A stretch of DNA of 64,000 nt from Streptomyces violaceoruber (lineage in GTDB: Bacteria > Actinomycetota > Actinomycetes > Streptomycetales > Streptomycetaceae): the NCBI RefSeq assembly GCF_033406955.1, contig NZ_CP137734.1, forward strand, positions 1,922,001 through 1,986,000, given 5' to 3'. Positions 46,914 to 56,374 of the stretch are shown here, piece by piece. A program made the translations under genes and the position numbers. The number at the start of each line of letters is the position of its first letter. Position 1 is the stretch's first letter. The notes under the pieces are model-generated. The model was not told the DNA's origin and made no database searches. It saw only the letters and a list, made by a program, of their open reading frames with translations.

Positions 46914-47741
46914 CTACCTCCCTTGCCACTTCGGGGGGCGTTTTTCCGTGAAGGCGGCGTGGAATTCCGCGTAGTCCTCGCCCGTCATCAGCAGGGCCTG
47001 GGTCGACGCGTCCAGTTCCACCGCGGCCGCCAGCGGCATGTCCAGCTCGGCCGTGAGGAGGGCCTTGGTCTGGGCGTGGGCCAGGGCCGGGCCGTCGGCG
47101 AGACGGCGGGCCAGGGTGCGGGCGGCCTCGTCGGCGCGGCCCTCTTCGGTCAGCTCGCTGATCAGGCCGATCCGCTCGGCCTCGGGTGCGCGGACCGTGT
47201 CGCCGAGCATCAGCAGCCGGGTGGCGTGGCCGAGGCCGACCACGCGGGGCAGCAGGTAGGCGGCACCCATGTCGCCGCCGGAGAGGCCGACGCGGGTGAA
47301 GAGGAAGGCGAAGCGGGTGGACGGGTCGGCGACGCGGAAGTCGGCGGCCAGGGCGAGGACCGCGCCCGCTCCGGCGGCGACCCCGTGCAGGGCGGCGATC
47401 ACCGGGAACGGGCACTCCCGTACCGCCCGCACCACCTGGCCGGTCATCCGGTTGAAGTCCAGCAGCCGGGCGGTGTCCATGGACAGGGTCGCGCCGATGA
47501 TCTCGTCCACGTCGCCGCCGGAGCAGAACCCGCGGCCCTCTCCGGCCAGCACCAGCGCCCGCACCGCCCGCCGGCGGGACAGCTCGGCGAGCAGGTCGCG
47601 CAGGTCGGCGTAGGCCTCGAAGGTGAGGGCGTTGAGCTTGTCGGGGCGGGCGAGGGTGACGGTGGCGACGCCGTCGGTGATCTCGACGCGCAGGTGCCGC
47701 CAGTCGGGGGTGGGGGCGGCGGAGCCGGTGAAAGGACTCAT
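46914..47741 (-). CDS. Enoyl-CoA hydratase/isomerase family protein
   Basis: A 275-residue crotonase-fold protein. Signatures are VATVTLARPDKLNALTFEAY, GRGFCSGGDVDEI (first oxyanion segment) and AALHGVAAGAGAVLALAADFRVAD (second), with FLFTRVGLSGGDMGAAYLLPR. It acts on CoA thioesters, most likely hydrating a ring-derived enoyl-CoA. ATG at 47741 begins MSPFTGS. The predicted -10 box ends at 47750, only 8 bases before the ATG and with no clear ribosome site, so a leaderless or nearly leaderless mRNA is likely. It leads the hydroxylase gene 4 bp downstream. Confidence 0.88.
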   Translation of the reverse strand: MSPFTGSAAPTPDWRHLRVEITDGVATVTLARPDKLNALTFEAYADLRDLLAELSRRRAVRALVLAGEGRGFCSGGDVDEIIGATLSMDTARLLDFNRMTGQVVRAVRECPFPVIAALHGVAAGAGAVLALAADFRVADPSTRFAFLFTRVGLSGGDMGAAYLLPRVVGLGHATRLLMLGDTVRAPEAERIGLISELTEEGRADEAARTLARRLADGPALAHAQTKALLTAELDMPLAAAVELDASTQALLMTGEDYAEFHAAFTEKRPPKWQGR

Positions 47742-47749
47742 GACACTCG

Positions 47750-47779
47750 AAGTTATCACCCTTCTGTGACTGTCGTCAC
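47750..47779 (-). promoter_or_regulatory. Promoter and candidate PaaX operator of the hydratase-hydroxylase operon
   Basis: Second copy of GTTATC-N9-TGACTGTCGTCAC (47752-47779). Read on the minus strand, TGACGA (47778-47773) and TAACTT (47755-47750) are 17 bp apart, giving a promoter whose start would fall at or within a few bases of the ATG at 47741. The inverted repeat overlies the -35 box, as in the copy at 40899-40942. This implies co-regulation of the two parts of the cluster. Confidence 0.65.
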
Positions 47780-47917
47780 GGGTGCGCGATATGCCGTCCG
47801 TGTCGAGGGCCGAAGGTCCCGGAGGGTGCCCGTCGAACGGCTCTGCCGGGCGGCGCCGTACCATTCATAAGGTTGAAAGCAGGACAGGACTCCCCTGCTC
47901 CACGAAACGGACCTGCC

Positions 47918-48358
47918 GTGCACGATCACTTCCCCGCACCCGCCTCCTGGCGCATCGCACTGCCGCACTCCGCCGCGGCGGTGCCGGTGGCGCGTGCCCT
48001 GGTGCGCAACGCCCTGGCCGAGCTGGAGCACACGGCCGACGGGGACACCGCGGAGCTGCTCACGGCGGAGCTGGTCGCCAACGCGGTGGAGCACACCCCG
48101 GCCGGCCCGACCGCGATCGAGCTGGTGGTGGAGCTGATGCCGACCGGCTGCCAGGTGGAGGTCCACGACCCCGACCCGTCGCCGCCGGCCGACCTCACCC
48201 GGCCGGACGTGGAGCCGCCCGACCCGTGGCGCGAGGACGGGCGAGGTCTGCTGCTGATCCGCGCCCTCAGCTCGTCCTGCGGGCACCGGCCCACCCGGTC
48301 GGGCAAGGCGGTCTGGTTCAGGCTTCCTGCGGTACCCGCTCAGCGTCGTCCGCACTGA
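47918..48358 (+). CDS. ATP-binding protein, RsbW-like HATPase
   Basis: About 146 residues of the HATPase_c_2 type: AELLTAELVANAVEHTPAGP (N box), VEVHDPDPSPPADL (G1 region) and WREDGRGLLLIRALSSSCGHRP (G2 region). It would bind ATP and perhaps phosphorylate or sequester an anti-anti-sigma partner. GTG at 47918 (VHDHFPAP) is preferred; a TTG at 47873 would extend it by 15 residues. Its 3' end overlaps the convergent amino-acid permease gene by 41 bp. Unrelated in direction to the catabolic genes. Confidence 0.85.
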   Translation: MHDHFPAPASWRIALPHSAAAVPVARALVRNALAELEHTADGDTAELLTAELVANAVEHTPAGPTAIELVVELMPTGCQVEVHDPDPSPPADLTRPDVEPPDPWREDGRGLLLIRALSSSCGHRPTRSGKAVWFRLPAVPAQRRPH

Positions 48359-49757
48359 CGGCGGTCCGGGCCAGGCGGGAGTGCCGGCGCCCGTAGGCGC
48401 CGTAGACCAGCAGTCCCACCGCGAGGAACACCGCGAACCGGAGCCAGGTGGCACCGCCCGTCTCGTACATCAGGTACAGGCAGAAGCCGACCCCGAGCAG
48501 CGGTGTCGCCGGGTAGAGCGGCACGCGGAAGGTGCGGGCGAGGCCCGGTTCGCGGCGCCGCAGGGTGATCACCGAGACGTTGACGGCGGCCATCGTGGCG
48601 AGGGTGCCGATGGTGCACAGGTTGACCACCGCGTCGAGCGGGGCGAAGGCCGCGGGGAGGGCGAAGACCACGCCGACGATCAGGGTGCCGGCGACGGGGG
48701 TCGCGGTGCGCGGGGAGACCTTCTCGAAGACCCGGGGGATCAGTCCGTCCCGGGACATCGACATCAGGATGCGGGTCTGGCCGTACATCACGGCGAGCAC
48801 CACGGAGGCGATGGCGACGACCGCGCCGAAGGCGACCACGCCGCCGCCGATCGCCGAGCCGGTGACCCGGTCGACGACGTAGGAGAGCGCGGCGGGCCGG
48901 TTCCCGACCTGGTCGCCGCCCACCGCGCCGATCGCGGCGACGGCGACCGCGCAGTAGAGGAGGGTGACCAGGCCGATGCAGACCAGGATGGCGACCGGGA
49001 TGTCCCGGCGCGGGTTCTTGGCCTCCTCGCCGGCCGTGGTGATCGCGTCGAAGCCGATGTAGGAGAAGAAGGCGGCGGTGGTGCCGGCGCCGATGCCGCC
49101 GAGGCCGGCCGGCGAGAAGGGGGTGAGGTTGCCGTCCTGGAAGGCGTAGAAGCCGATGGCGCAGAAGGCGAGCAGTACGGCCAGCTTGAGGACGGCCATG
49201 GCGGCCGTGGCGCGGGCGCTCTCCCGTACGCCGCGCATCAGCAGGACCGAGGCCAGGGCGATGACGACCACCGCGGGCAGGTTGACCGCGCCGCCGTCGC
49301 CGGGGCCCGCGGAGAGGGCGTGCGGGAGCTGGACGCCGAGGACGGTGTCGAGCAGCTCGTTGACGTACTGGCTCCAGCCGACCGCGACCGCCGAGACCGA
49401 CACCCCGTACTCCAGGAGCAGGCACCAGCCGACGAGGAAGGCGGTCCGCTCGCCGAGCCCGGCGTAGGCGAAGGAGTACGAGGAGCCGGAGACCGGGATC
49501 GCGCCGCCCAGCTCGGCGAAGGCGAACGCGGTGAACACGCAGGTGATCGCGGCCAGGACGAAGGAGACGACGACGGCGGGGCCGGCCTCGGCGACGGAGT
49601 CGGACAGGCCGACGAAGATGCCGGTGCCGACGATCGCGCCGACGCCGAAGCAGACGAGCTGGAACAGCCCCATCGTGCGCTTCAGGCCGTGGCCTTCGCG
49701 GTCCGCGCCGGATTCGGCGACGAGGAGGTGGGGGGACTTGACGCGGGAAGCGGGCAT
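48318..49757 (-). CDS. APC-superfamily amino-acid permease
   Basis: A 479-residue transporter with about 12 hydrophobic segments. The first carries LFQLVCFGVGAIVGTGIFVGL, the APC signature, and AELGGAIPVSGSSYSFAYAGLGE and FFSYIGFDAITTAGEEAKNPRRD follow, typical of cationic amino-acid transporters. It should import an amino acid by proton coupling or exchange. Position 129 bp after the ornithine carbamoyltransferase gene, in the same direction, suggests arginine or ornithine as substrate. ATG at 49757. The ends of the gene overlap that of the HATPase gene on the other strand. Confidence 0.88.
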   Translation of the reverse strand: MPASRVKSPHLLVAESGADREGHGLKRTMGLFQLVCFGVGAIVGTGIFVGLSDSVAEAGPAVVVSFVLAAITCVFTAFAFAELGGAIPVSGSSYSFAYAGLGERTAFLVGWCLLLEYGVSVSAVAVGWSQYVNELLDTVLGVQLPHALSAGPGDGGAVNLPAVVVIALASVLLMRGVRESARATAAMAVLKLAVLLAFCAIGFYAFQDGNLTPFSPAGLGGIGAGTTAAFFSYIGFDAITTAGEEAKNPRRDIPVAILVCIGLVTLLYCAVAVAAIGAVGGDQVGNRPAALSYVVDRVTGSAIGGGVVAFGAVVAIASVVLAVMYGQTRILMSMSRDGLIPRVFEKVSPRTATPVAGTLIVGVVFALPAAFAPLDAVVNLCTIGTLATMAAVNVSVITLRRREPGLARTFRVPLYPATPLLGVGFCLYLMYETGGATWLRFAVFLAVGLLVYGAYGRRHSRLARTAVSADDAERVPQEA

Positions 49758-49886
49758 TGCGGGTGGTGCTCGTTTCTGGTGGTGCGGGGGGCGCGACGGT
49801 GGTCGCGGCCGACGGCACCGGAAGGGGTGGCTCCGGAGCCGCCGGACAGCATAGGGCCTGGTGGGGGGAGGCGGCGGGGGGAAGAG

Positions 49887-50894
49887 TCAGGCGAGGGTGG
49901 CGACGAGGACGGCCTTGATGGTGTGCAGGCGGTTCTCCGCCTCGTCGAAGACGACCGAGTGCGCCGACTCGAAGACCTCGTCGGTGACCTCCAGGGAGTC
50001 GAGCCCGTGGGCCTCGAAGATCTCCTGGCCCACCTTGGTGCCCAGGTCGTGGAAGGCGGGCAGGCAGTGCAGGAACCTGACGTCCGGGTTGCCGGTGGCG
50101 CGCAGCACGTCCATGGTCACGGCATAGGGCGCGAGTGCCTTGATCCGCTCCGCCCAGACCTCCTTGGGCTCGCCCATGGAGACCCAGACGTCCGTGACGA
50201 CGAACCCGGCGCCCCGCACCCCTTCGGCCACGTCCTCGGTGAGGGTGATGCGCGCCCCGCTGGCCGCGGCGAGCCGGTGCGCCCGGTCGACGACCTCCTG
50301 GGCGGGCCAGTAGGACTTCGGGGCGACGATGCGCACGTCCATGCCGAGCAGGGCGCCGGTGACCAGGTAGGAGTTGCCCATGTTGAAGCGGGCGTCGCCG
50401 AGGTAGGCGAAGGTGGTCTCCCGCAGGGGGCGGTCGCTGTGCTCGGTCATCGTGAGCACGTCGGCGAGCATCTGGGTGGGGTGCCAGTCGTCGGTCAGGC
50501 CGTTGTAGACGGGGACGCCCGCGAAGGCCGCCAGTTCCTCGACCTTGGTCTGGCTGTCGCCGCGGTACTCGATACCGTCGAACATGCGGCCGAGGACGCG
50601 GGCGGTGTCCTTCACGGACTCCTTGTGGCCGATCTGCGACCCGGCCGGGTCGAGGTACGTCGTGGAGGCGCCCTGGTCGGCGGCGGCGACCTCGAACGCG
50701 CAGCGGGTGCGCGTCGAGGTCTTCTCGAAGATCAGCGCGATGTTCCTGCCCTGGAGGTACCGCGTCTCCGTCCCGGCCCGCTTCGCGGCCTTCAGCTCCG
50801 CGGCCAGCTCGATCAGGCCGCGGAACTCCTCCTCGGTGAAGTCCAGCTCCTTGAGGAAGTGGCGGCCGGCGAGGGCGGTCGGGACTGTCGCCAT
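49887..50894 (-). CDS. argF: Ornithine carbamoyltransferase (probably catabolic)
   Basis: A 335-residue enzyme. The carbamoyl-phosphate motif reads [14 protein letters not shown] (the S-T-R-T-R of OTCases), with [11 protein letters not shown] and the catalytic cysteine loop [10 protein letters not shown] intact. It converts ornithine and carbamoyl phosphate to citrulline, or the reverse in the deiminase pathway. ATG at 50894. It lies 94 bp downstream of arcA, whose product makes citrulline, and before an amino-acid permease. This points to the catabolic role (arcB), but the sequence does not distinguish arcB from argF. Tandem repeats precede it (see 50926-50964). Soluble trimer in the family. 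Confidence 0.88.
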   Translation of the reverse strand: MATVPTALAGRHFLKELDFTEEEFRGLIELAAELKAAKRAGTETRYLQGRNIALIFEKTSTRTRCAFEVAAADQGASTTYLDPAGSQIGHKESVKDTARVLGRMFDGIEYRGDSQTKVEELAAFAGVPVYNGLTDDWHPTQMLADVLTMTEHSDRPLRETTFAYLGDARFNMGNSYLVTGALLGMDVRIVAPKSYWPAQEVVDRAHRLAAASGARITLTEDVAEGVRGAGFVVTDVWVSMGEPKEVWAERIKALAPYAVTMDVLRATGNPDVRFLHCLPAFHDLGTKVGQEIFEAHGLDSLEVTDEVFESAHSVVFDEAENRLHTIKAVLVATLA

Positions 50895-50925
50895 GGGGGC
50901 GCTCCAGAGGTGCAGGTCGGGGACT

Positions 50926-50964
50926 GACTTCTGGAAGTCTATACGAACTTCTGAATTTCTATAC
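50926..50964. promoter_or_regulatory. Tandem operator-like repeats upstream of the OTC gene
   Basis: Two adjacent copies: GACTTCTGGAAGTCTATAC (50926-50944) and GAACTTCTGAATTTCTATAC (50945-50964). The first contains the perfect inverted repeat GACTTC-TG-GAAGTC. The spacing of about 19-20 bp puts the centres on one helix face. They lie 32-70 bp upstream of the OTC start in the arcA-OTC gap and are much more A/T-rich than their surroundings. A regulator binding site (ArgR-like or other) is likely but the binder is unknown. Confidence 0.6.
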
Positions 50965-50988
50965 AGCGCCGAGTCCTCGGCCGGGTCC

Positions 50989-52212
50989 TTATACGGGCCC
51001 TCGCTCCACGGGGCAGCTCATGCAGCGCGGTCCGCCCCGGCCCCGGCCCAGTTCGCTGCCCGGGATCTCGATCACCTCGATGCCCTGTTTGCGCAGGTGG
51101 GTGTTGGTGGTGGCGTTGCGTTCGTAGGCGACGACGACGCCCGGCTCGACGGCCAGGACGTTGCAGCCGTCGTCCCACTGCTCGCGCTCGGCCGCGTGCA
51201 CGTCCTGGGTGGCGGTGAGGACCCGGATCTCGCCGAGGCCGAGAGCGGCGGCCATGGCGCGGTGCATGTGCTCCGGCGGGTGGTCGGTGACCTTCAGGTC
51301 CTTCTCCCCGGCGCCCGGCTCGATGGTGTAGGAGCGGAGCATGCCGAGCCCGGCGTACTGGGTGAAGGTGTCCCCGTCGACCATCGTCATCACCGTGTCC
51401 AGGTGCATGAAGGCGCGCCGCTTGGGCATGTCGAGGGCCACGATGGTCCGGGCGGACCCGGCGGCGAACAGCTTGTGCGCGAGCATCTCGACGGCCTGGG
51501 GCGTGGTGCGCTCGCTCATGCCGATGAGCACGGCGCCGTTGCCGATGACGAGGACGTCGCCGCCCTCGATGGTGGAGGGGTAGTCGGCCTGCCCCTCGGA
51601 CCAGAGGTGGAAGCTCTCGTCGCGGAACAGCGGGTGGTGCCGGTAGATCGCCTCGAAGTGGACCGTCTCGCGCTGCCGGGCGGGCCAGCGCATGGCGTTG
51701 ATGGAGACGCCGTCGTAGATCCAGGCCGAGGTGTCCCGGGTGAAGAGGTGGTTGGGCAGCGGGCCGAGCAGGAAGTCGTCCAGCTCCATGGCGTGGAAGC
51801 GCACGGAGGTCGGCTCCGGGTGCGCGTCCAGGAACTCCCGCTTGGTCATGCCGCCGACCAGCCACTCGGCCAGCTCGTGGGCGGGCAGGGTTTCGAAGGC
51901 GGCCCGGAGGTGGTCCGTGGCCAGTACTCCGTACTCCTTCTCGTCGAAGACCCGGTCCAGGACGAGCCGCCGCGCGGCCGGGACGTCCAGGGTCTCGGTG
52001 AGCAGGTCGCCGAAGAGGTGCACCGCCACCCCGCGGTCGCGGAGCACGTCGGCGAACCCGTCGTGCTCGGCGCGCGCCCGGCGCACCCACAGCACGTCGT
52101 CGAAGAGAAGGGCGTCCTTGTTGCTGGGGGTGAGCCTTTTGAGCTCGAGATCCGGCCGGTGCAGGATGACGCGGGTGAGCCGCCCGGCTTCGGAGTCGAC
52201 TTGGAATCCCAT
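50989..52212 (-). CDS. arcA: Arginine deiminase
   Basis: A 407-residue guanidino-group hydrolase. Signatures are [17 protein letters not shown] ([13 protein letters not shown]), [42 protein letters not shown] (catalytic His) and the C-terminal cysteine segment [14 protein letters not shown]. It hydrolyses arginine to citrulline and ammonia. Length is typical (about 400-420). ATG at 52212 begins [12 protein letters not shown]; an ATG at 52272 would add 20 residues not found in the family. With the OTC and permease downstream it forms an arginine-use group. No carbamate kinase gene is present in the window, so ATP gain would need one elsewhere. Confidence 0.92.
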   Translation of the reverse strand: MGFQVDSEAGRLTRVILHRPDLELKRLTPSNKDALLFDDVLWVRRARAEHDGFADVLRDRGVAVHLFGDLLTETLDVPAARRLVLDRVFDEKEYGVLATDHLRAAFETLPAHELAEWLVGGMTKREFLDAHPEPTSVRFHAMELDDFLLGPLPNHLFTRDTSAWIYDGVSINAMRWPARQRETVHFEAIYRHHPLFRDESFHLWSEGQADYPSTIEGGDVLVIGNGAVLIGMSERTTPQAVEMLAHKLFAAGSARTIVALDMPKRRAFMHLDTVMTMVDGDTFTQYAGLGMLRSYTIEPGAGEKDLKVTDHPPEHMHRAMAAALGLGEIRVLTATQDVHAAEREQWDDGCNVLAVEPGVVVAYERNATTNTHLRKQGIEVIEIPGSELGRGRGGPRCMSCPVERGPV

Positions 52213-52376
52213 GTCTCCATCCTGACCACTCCGGCGCCCGTTCACCCCCTGCTTTCGCGTGCCCGTGACCACAGTGCGCCCTCCGGGTGCCCCCGTGCGA
52301 CGGCGGGGCCCGCCGCGCCGCCGCGTAAAGCGTGGCGACGGCCGGAGTGCCCGGCCGCACGTCAGGGGGAGGCCCG

Positions 52377-53732
52377 TTGAGTGCCGACACGCTGAGTTCC
52401 GACACGCTGAGTACTGACACTTTGGGTTCCGGTGCCTTGAGTCCCGATGCCCTGATCACCCACTTCGTGGGTGCCTCGGCGCTGATCCTGGTGGCCGCCC
52501 ACAGCGGGGGGTGGCTGGCCCGGCGGCTGGGGCAGCCGTACATCGTGGGCCAGTTGGCGACGGGGATCGCCCTCGGGCCCTCGCTGCTCGGCAGCATGGC
52601 CCCGGACGCGTACGCGGCCCTGTTCCCGGCGGCGATCGGTCCGGCGCTGACCGGGCTCGCGCAGTTCTCGCTGGTGGTGTTCCTGTTCGCGGTGGGCTAC
52701 GAGCTGGACCTGAAGGTGCTCGGGGTCCGGGCGCGCAGCTCGGTGAACGTGGCGCTGGCCTCGTTCGCCGTGCCGATGGCCGTGGGCAGCGGCTGCGCCC
52801 TGCTGTTCGGGGACGCCCTGCACGACCTGGGCATGCCCGGGGACCTCTCCCCCGGCATGGTGGTCTTCGCGGGGGTCGCCCTGGCGACGACGGCGGTACC
52901 GGTGCTGACGGCCATCGTGCGCGAGAACGGGTTGTCCCGCACCGTGCCCGGAGTGGTGGCCGTCTCCGCCGCCGGGGTGCTGGACGCGATCTGCTGGACG
53001 GTGCTGGCGGGCGCGCTGCTGGAAGCGGGGGGCGGGGACGGAGCCGGAGGGGGTCTCGGCTGGCCGTGGCGGGTGCTGCTCACGGTCGGCTACGTCGCCC
53101 TGATGGCGTGCGCGGCCCGTCCGCTGCTGCGCCTGCTGCTGTGGCGGACCCGCCTGGAGCCCTCGCTCCGGATGGCGCTGCTCATCGGCTTCGCGCTCGG
53201 CTCGGCGTGGGTCACGCACGCGCTGGGACTGCATGTGATCTTCGGTGCGCTGCTCGCCGGGGTGGTCGTCCCGCGGGAGGCGGGCGGCACGCTCGACCCC
53301 GACCTGCTGCGGCCGCTGCTGTCCGTGGCCTCGCTGCTGCTGCCGTTCTTCTTCGTGCTGTCGGGCCAGTCCGTTGCGCTGAACAGCATGACGGGCACGG
53401 GCTGGGCCGCCCTGGCGGTGGTGACGCTGCTCGCGGTCGTGACGAAGATCGGCAGTGGGGCGGCGGCGGCCGGTCTGGGCGGCCTGGACCGGCACGACGC
53501 CTGGACGGTCGGCATCCTGCTCAACACCCGGGGGCTGACCGAGCTGATCGCCCTCAACGCGGGCCTGGACGCGGGCCTGCTGAGCGCCCCGCTCTACACG
53601 GTCCTCGTCTTCATGGCCCTCGCCACGACGCTCCTGACCCAGCCGCTCCTGCTGCTGAACGCGCGGCTCGCCACGCGCGAGCGCCGTCCGGAGTCGGCCC
53701 GGTCCGCGGCGGTGAAGCCGTACGCCGGGTGA
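52377..53732 (+). CDS. Cation/proton antiporter (CPA2 type)
   Basis: A 451-residue membrane protein with about 12 hydrophobic segments. [65 protein letters not shown] and [17 protein letters not shown] are typical of sodium or potassium/proton exchangers. The start is a TTG at 52377 with GGGGGAGG 4 bases before it. An in-frame ATG at 52332 would add 15 residues. The first 20 residues contain a short three-fold repeat ([15 protein letters not shown]). It stands alone between arcA (divergent) and pnkp (convergent); a role in ion or pH balance is likely. Confidence 0.85.
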   Translation: MSADTLSSDTLSTDTLGSGALSPDALITHFVGASALILVAAHSGGWLARRLGQPYIVGQLATGIALGPSLLGSMAPDAYAALFPAAIGPALTGLAQFSLVVFLFAVGYELDLKVLGVRARSSVNVALASFAVPMAVGSGCALLFGDALHDLGMPGDLSPGMVVFAGVALATTAVPVLTAIVRENGLSRTVPGVVAVSAAGVLDAICWTVLAGALLEAGGGDGAGGGLGWPWRVLLTVGYVALMACAARPLLRLLLWRTRLEPSLRMALLIGFALGSAWVTHALGLHVIFGALLAGVVVPREAGGTLDPDLLRPLLSVASLLLPFFFVLSGQSVALNSMTGTGWAALAVVTLLAVVTKIGSGAAAAGLGGLDRHDAWTVGILLNTRGLTELIALNAGLDAGLLSAPLYTVLVFMALATTLLTQPLLLLNARLATRERRPESARSAAVKPYAG

Positions 53733-53782
53733 CACCGGTCGGCGCACGCCCACCGCCGCGGCCCGATCACCGGATCACGAGG

Positions 53783-56374
53783 TCACAGCCGCGGGTCCAC
53801 CGGCTCCGACTCCAGGGCCAGCACTCCGAACACCGCCTCGTGCACCCGCCACAGCGGCTCGCCGTCCGCGAGCCGGTCCAGGGCCTCCAGGCCGAGGGCG
53901 TACTCGCGGATCGCCAGCGACCGCTTGTGGTTCAGGAAGCGGTGCCTGAGCCGGGCGAGGTTGTCGGGGCGGGTGTACTCGGGGCCGTAGATGATCCGCA
54001 GGTACTCGCGGCCGCGGCACTTGATGCCGGGCTGCACCAGGCGGCCCTTGTCGTCGCGTACCAGGGCGCCGACGGGCTTGACGACCATGCCCTCGCCGCC
54101 GCGGCCGGTCATCTCCAGCCACCAGTCGATGCCCGCCGACACCGACTCGGGGTCGCCGGTGTCGACGTACAGGCGCCGGGTGGTCTGCAACAGGCCGCTG
54201 CCGTCGTGCTCGACGAGCCGGTCGAGGAGGGCGAGCTGCTCGTCGTGCGGCAGCGCGGCCAGGCTGCGGCCCTGGACGGCCAGGATCTGGAACGGGGCCA
54301 GGCGGACGCCGTCCAGGCCCTCGGTGGGCCAGCAGTAGCGGCGGTAGGCGTCGGTGAAGGCGGCCGCGTCGGCGGACCGGGCGCGCTGGCGGTCGAGGAG
54401 GTCCTTCACTGCGACGCCGCGCGCCGCGGCGCCCTCGAGTGCGGCCAGCGCGCCCGGGAAGACCGCGCCGGAGGCGGCGCCCACGGCGGCGTACTGGGAG
54501 CGCAGCAGGCCGGAGGCCTTGAGCGACCAGGGCATCAGCTCGGTGTCGAGCAGCAGCCAGTCGGTGGCCAGCTCGTCCCACAGGCCGGCCTCGCCGATCG
54601 CGGTGCGCAGCCGGTCCAGGATCTCCTCGGTGACGGACGCGTCGTCGAGGAAGGGGCGGCCGGTGCGGGTGTAGAGCGAGCCCGTGGGGCCGTCCACGCC
54701 GAAGCGGGTGCGGGCCGCGTCCGCGTCGCGGCAGACCAGGGCCACCGCCCGCGAGCCCATGTGCTTCTCCTCGCACACCACCCGCGCGACGCCGTCCGCC
54801 GCGTACTGCGCGAAGGCCTCCTTCGGGTGCTCCAGGTAGCCGTCCACCCCGGAGGTGGCCGTCGGTGCCATGGTCGGCGGGAGGTACGGCAGCAGCCGGG
54901 GGTCGGTGGCGAAGCGGCTCATGACCTCCAGCGCGGCCGCGCCGTTCTCCTCGCGCACGGTGATCCGCCCGGCGTGCCGGGTCTCCACCACGCGGCGGCC
55001 CTGGACGTCGGCCAGGTCCAGCGGGCGGCCGTCGTGGCCGCCGGGTGCCTCGGTGCGCAGCGGCTTGGCCGGCTCGTACCAGACCCGCTCGGCGGGTACG
55101 TCGACGATCTCCCGCTCGGGCCAGCGCAGCGCGGTGAGCCTGCCGCCGAAGACGGCGCCGGTGTCCAGGCAGATGGTGTTGTTCAGCCAGGTGGCCTCCG
55201 GGACCGGGGTGTGGCCGTAGACGACGGCCGCCCGGCCCCGGTAGTCCTCGGCCCACGGGTAGCGCACGGGCAGGCCGAACTCGTCGGTCTCGCCGGTGGT
55301 GTCGCCGTACAGGGCGTGGCTGCGGACCCGGCCGGAGGTGCGGCCGTGGTACTTCTCGGGCAGGCCCGCGTGGCAGACCACGAGCCGGCCGCCGTCGAGG
55401 ACGTAGTGGCTGACCAGGCCGTCGATGAACTCCCGTACCTCGGCGCGGAACTCCTCGCTCTCGCCGTCCATCTGCTCGACGGTCTCGGCGAGTCCGTGGG
55501 TGTGCTGGACCTTGCGGCCCTTGAGGAAGCGGCCGTACTTGTTCTCGTGGTTGCCGGGGACGCACAGGGCGTTGCCCGACTTGACCATGGACATCACGCG
55601 GCGCAGCACACCGGGGCTGTCCGGGCCGCGGTCGACGAGGTCGCCGACGAAGACGGCGGTGCGGCCGTCGGGGTGGACGCCGTCGGTGTAGCCCAGCTTG
55701 CCGAGCAGCGTCTCCAGCTCGGCGGCGCAGCCGTGGATGTCGCCGACGATGTCGAAGGGGCCGGTGAGGTGGGTCAGGTCGTTGAAGCGCTTCTCGGTGA
55801 CGACGGTGGCGTGCTCGGCCTCCGCGGTTCCGCGCAGCACGTGCACCTTGCGGAAGCCCTCGCGCTCCAGGTGGCGCAGGGAGCGGCGCAGTTCGCGGGT
55901 GTGGCGCTGGATGACCCGGCGGGGCATGTCGGCGCGGTCGCTGCGGGTGGCGTTGCGCTCGGCGCAGACCTGCTCGGGCACGTCGAGGACGATGGCGATG
56001 GGCAGCACGTCGTGCTTCCTGGCCAGCTCGATCAGCTGACGCCGGGCGTCCTGCTGCACGTTGGTGGCGTCGACGACGGTGCGGCGGCCGGCGGCGAGCC
56101 GCTTGCCCGCGATGTAGTGCAGGACGTCGAAGGCGTCGCGGCTGGCGCTCTGGTCGTTCTCGTCGTCGGCGACCAGGCCCCGGCAGAAGTCGGAGGAGAT
56201 GACCTCGGTCGGCGTGAAGTGGCGCCGCGCGAAGGTGGACTTGCCGGAGCCGGAGGCGCCGATCAGCACGACGAGGGAGAGGTCGGTGACGGGCAGGGCG
56301 CGGGCCCGCACGGAGGTGTCTGCGGCGGCGCCGGTGGTGCCTGCGGCGGCGCCCGTGGTGTCTGCGGTGCTCAT
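53783..56374 (-). CDS. pnkp: Bacterial polynucleotide kinase-phosphatase-ligase
   Basis: An 863-residue RNA repair enzyme. The kinase has ASGSGKSTFARRHF (about residues 39-52). The metallophosphatase follows with FDIVGDIHGCAAELE, VFVGDLVDRGPDS and VPGNHENKYG, and then YGHTP. The ligase/adenylyltransferase has the nucleotidyl-Lys motif EEKHMGSRA, GEGMVVKP and IKCRGREYLRIIYGPEY. Domain order and length match the Clostridium thermocellum enzyme (870 residues). It heals 5'-OH and 2',3'-cyclic phosphate ends and seals them with Hen1. ATG at 56374 overlaps the hen1 stop as ATGA. Acts on tRNA cut by ribotoxins. Confidence 0.95.
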   Translation of the reverse strand: MSTADTTGAAAGTTGAAADTSVRARALPVTDLSLVVLIGASGSGKSTFARRHFTPTEVISSDFCRGLVADDENDQSASRDAFDVLHYIAGKRLAAGRRTVVDATNVQQDARRQLIELARKHDVLPIAIVLDVPEQVCAERNATRSDRADMPRRVIQRHTRELRRSLRHLEREGFRKVHVLRGTAEAEHATVVTEKRFNDLTHLTGPFDIVGDIHGCAAELETLLGKLGYTDGVHPDGRTAVFVGDLVDRGPDSPGVLRRVMSMVKSGNALCVPGNHENKYGRFLKGRKVQHTHGLAETVEQMDGESEEFRAEVREFIDGLVSHYVLDGGRLVVCHAGLPEKYHGRTSGRVRSHALYGDTTGETDEFGLPVRYPWAEDYRGRAAVVYGHTPVPEATWLNNTICLDTGAVFGGRLTALRWPEREIVDVPAERVWYEPAKPLRTEAPGGHDGRPLDLADVQGRRVVETRHAGRITVREENGAAALEVMSRFATDPRLLPYLPPTMAPTATSGVDGYLEHPKEAFAQYAADGVARVVCEEKHMGSRAVALVCRDADAARTRFGVDGPTGSLYTRTGRPFLDDASVTEEILDRLRTAIGEAGLWDELATDWLLLDTELMPWSLKASGLLRSQYAAVGAASGAVFPGALAALEGAAARGVAVKDLLDRQRARSADAAAFTDAYRRYCWPTEGLDGVRLAPFQILAVQGRSLAALPHDEQLALLDRLVEHDGSGLLQTTRRLYVDTGDPESVSAGIDWWLEMTGRGGEGMVVKPVGALVRDDKGRLVQPGIKCRGREYLRIIYGPEYTRPDNLARLRHRFLNHKRSLAIREYALGLEALDRLADGEPLWRVHEAVFGVLALESEPVDPRL

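Noticed and set aside
45068..46951. 627-codon plus-strand open frame over the flavin hydroxylase
   Set aside because: Antisense shadow of an enzyme with two intact flavin domains.
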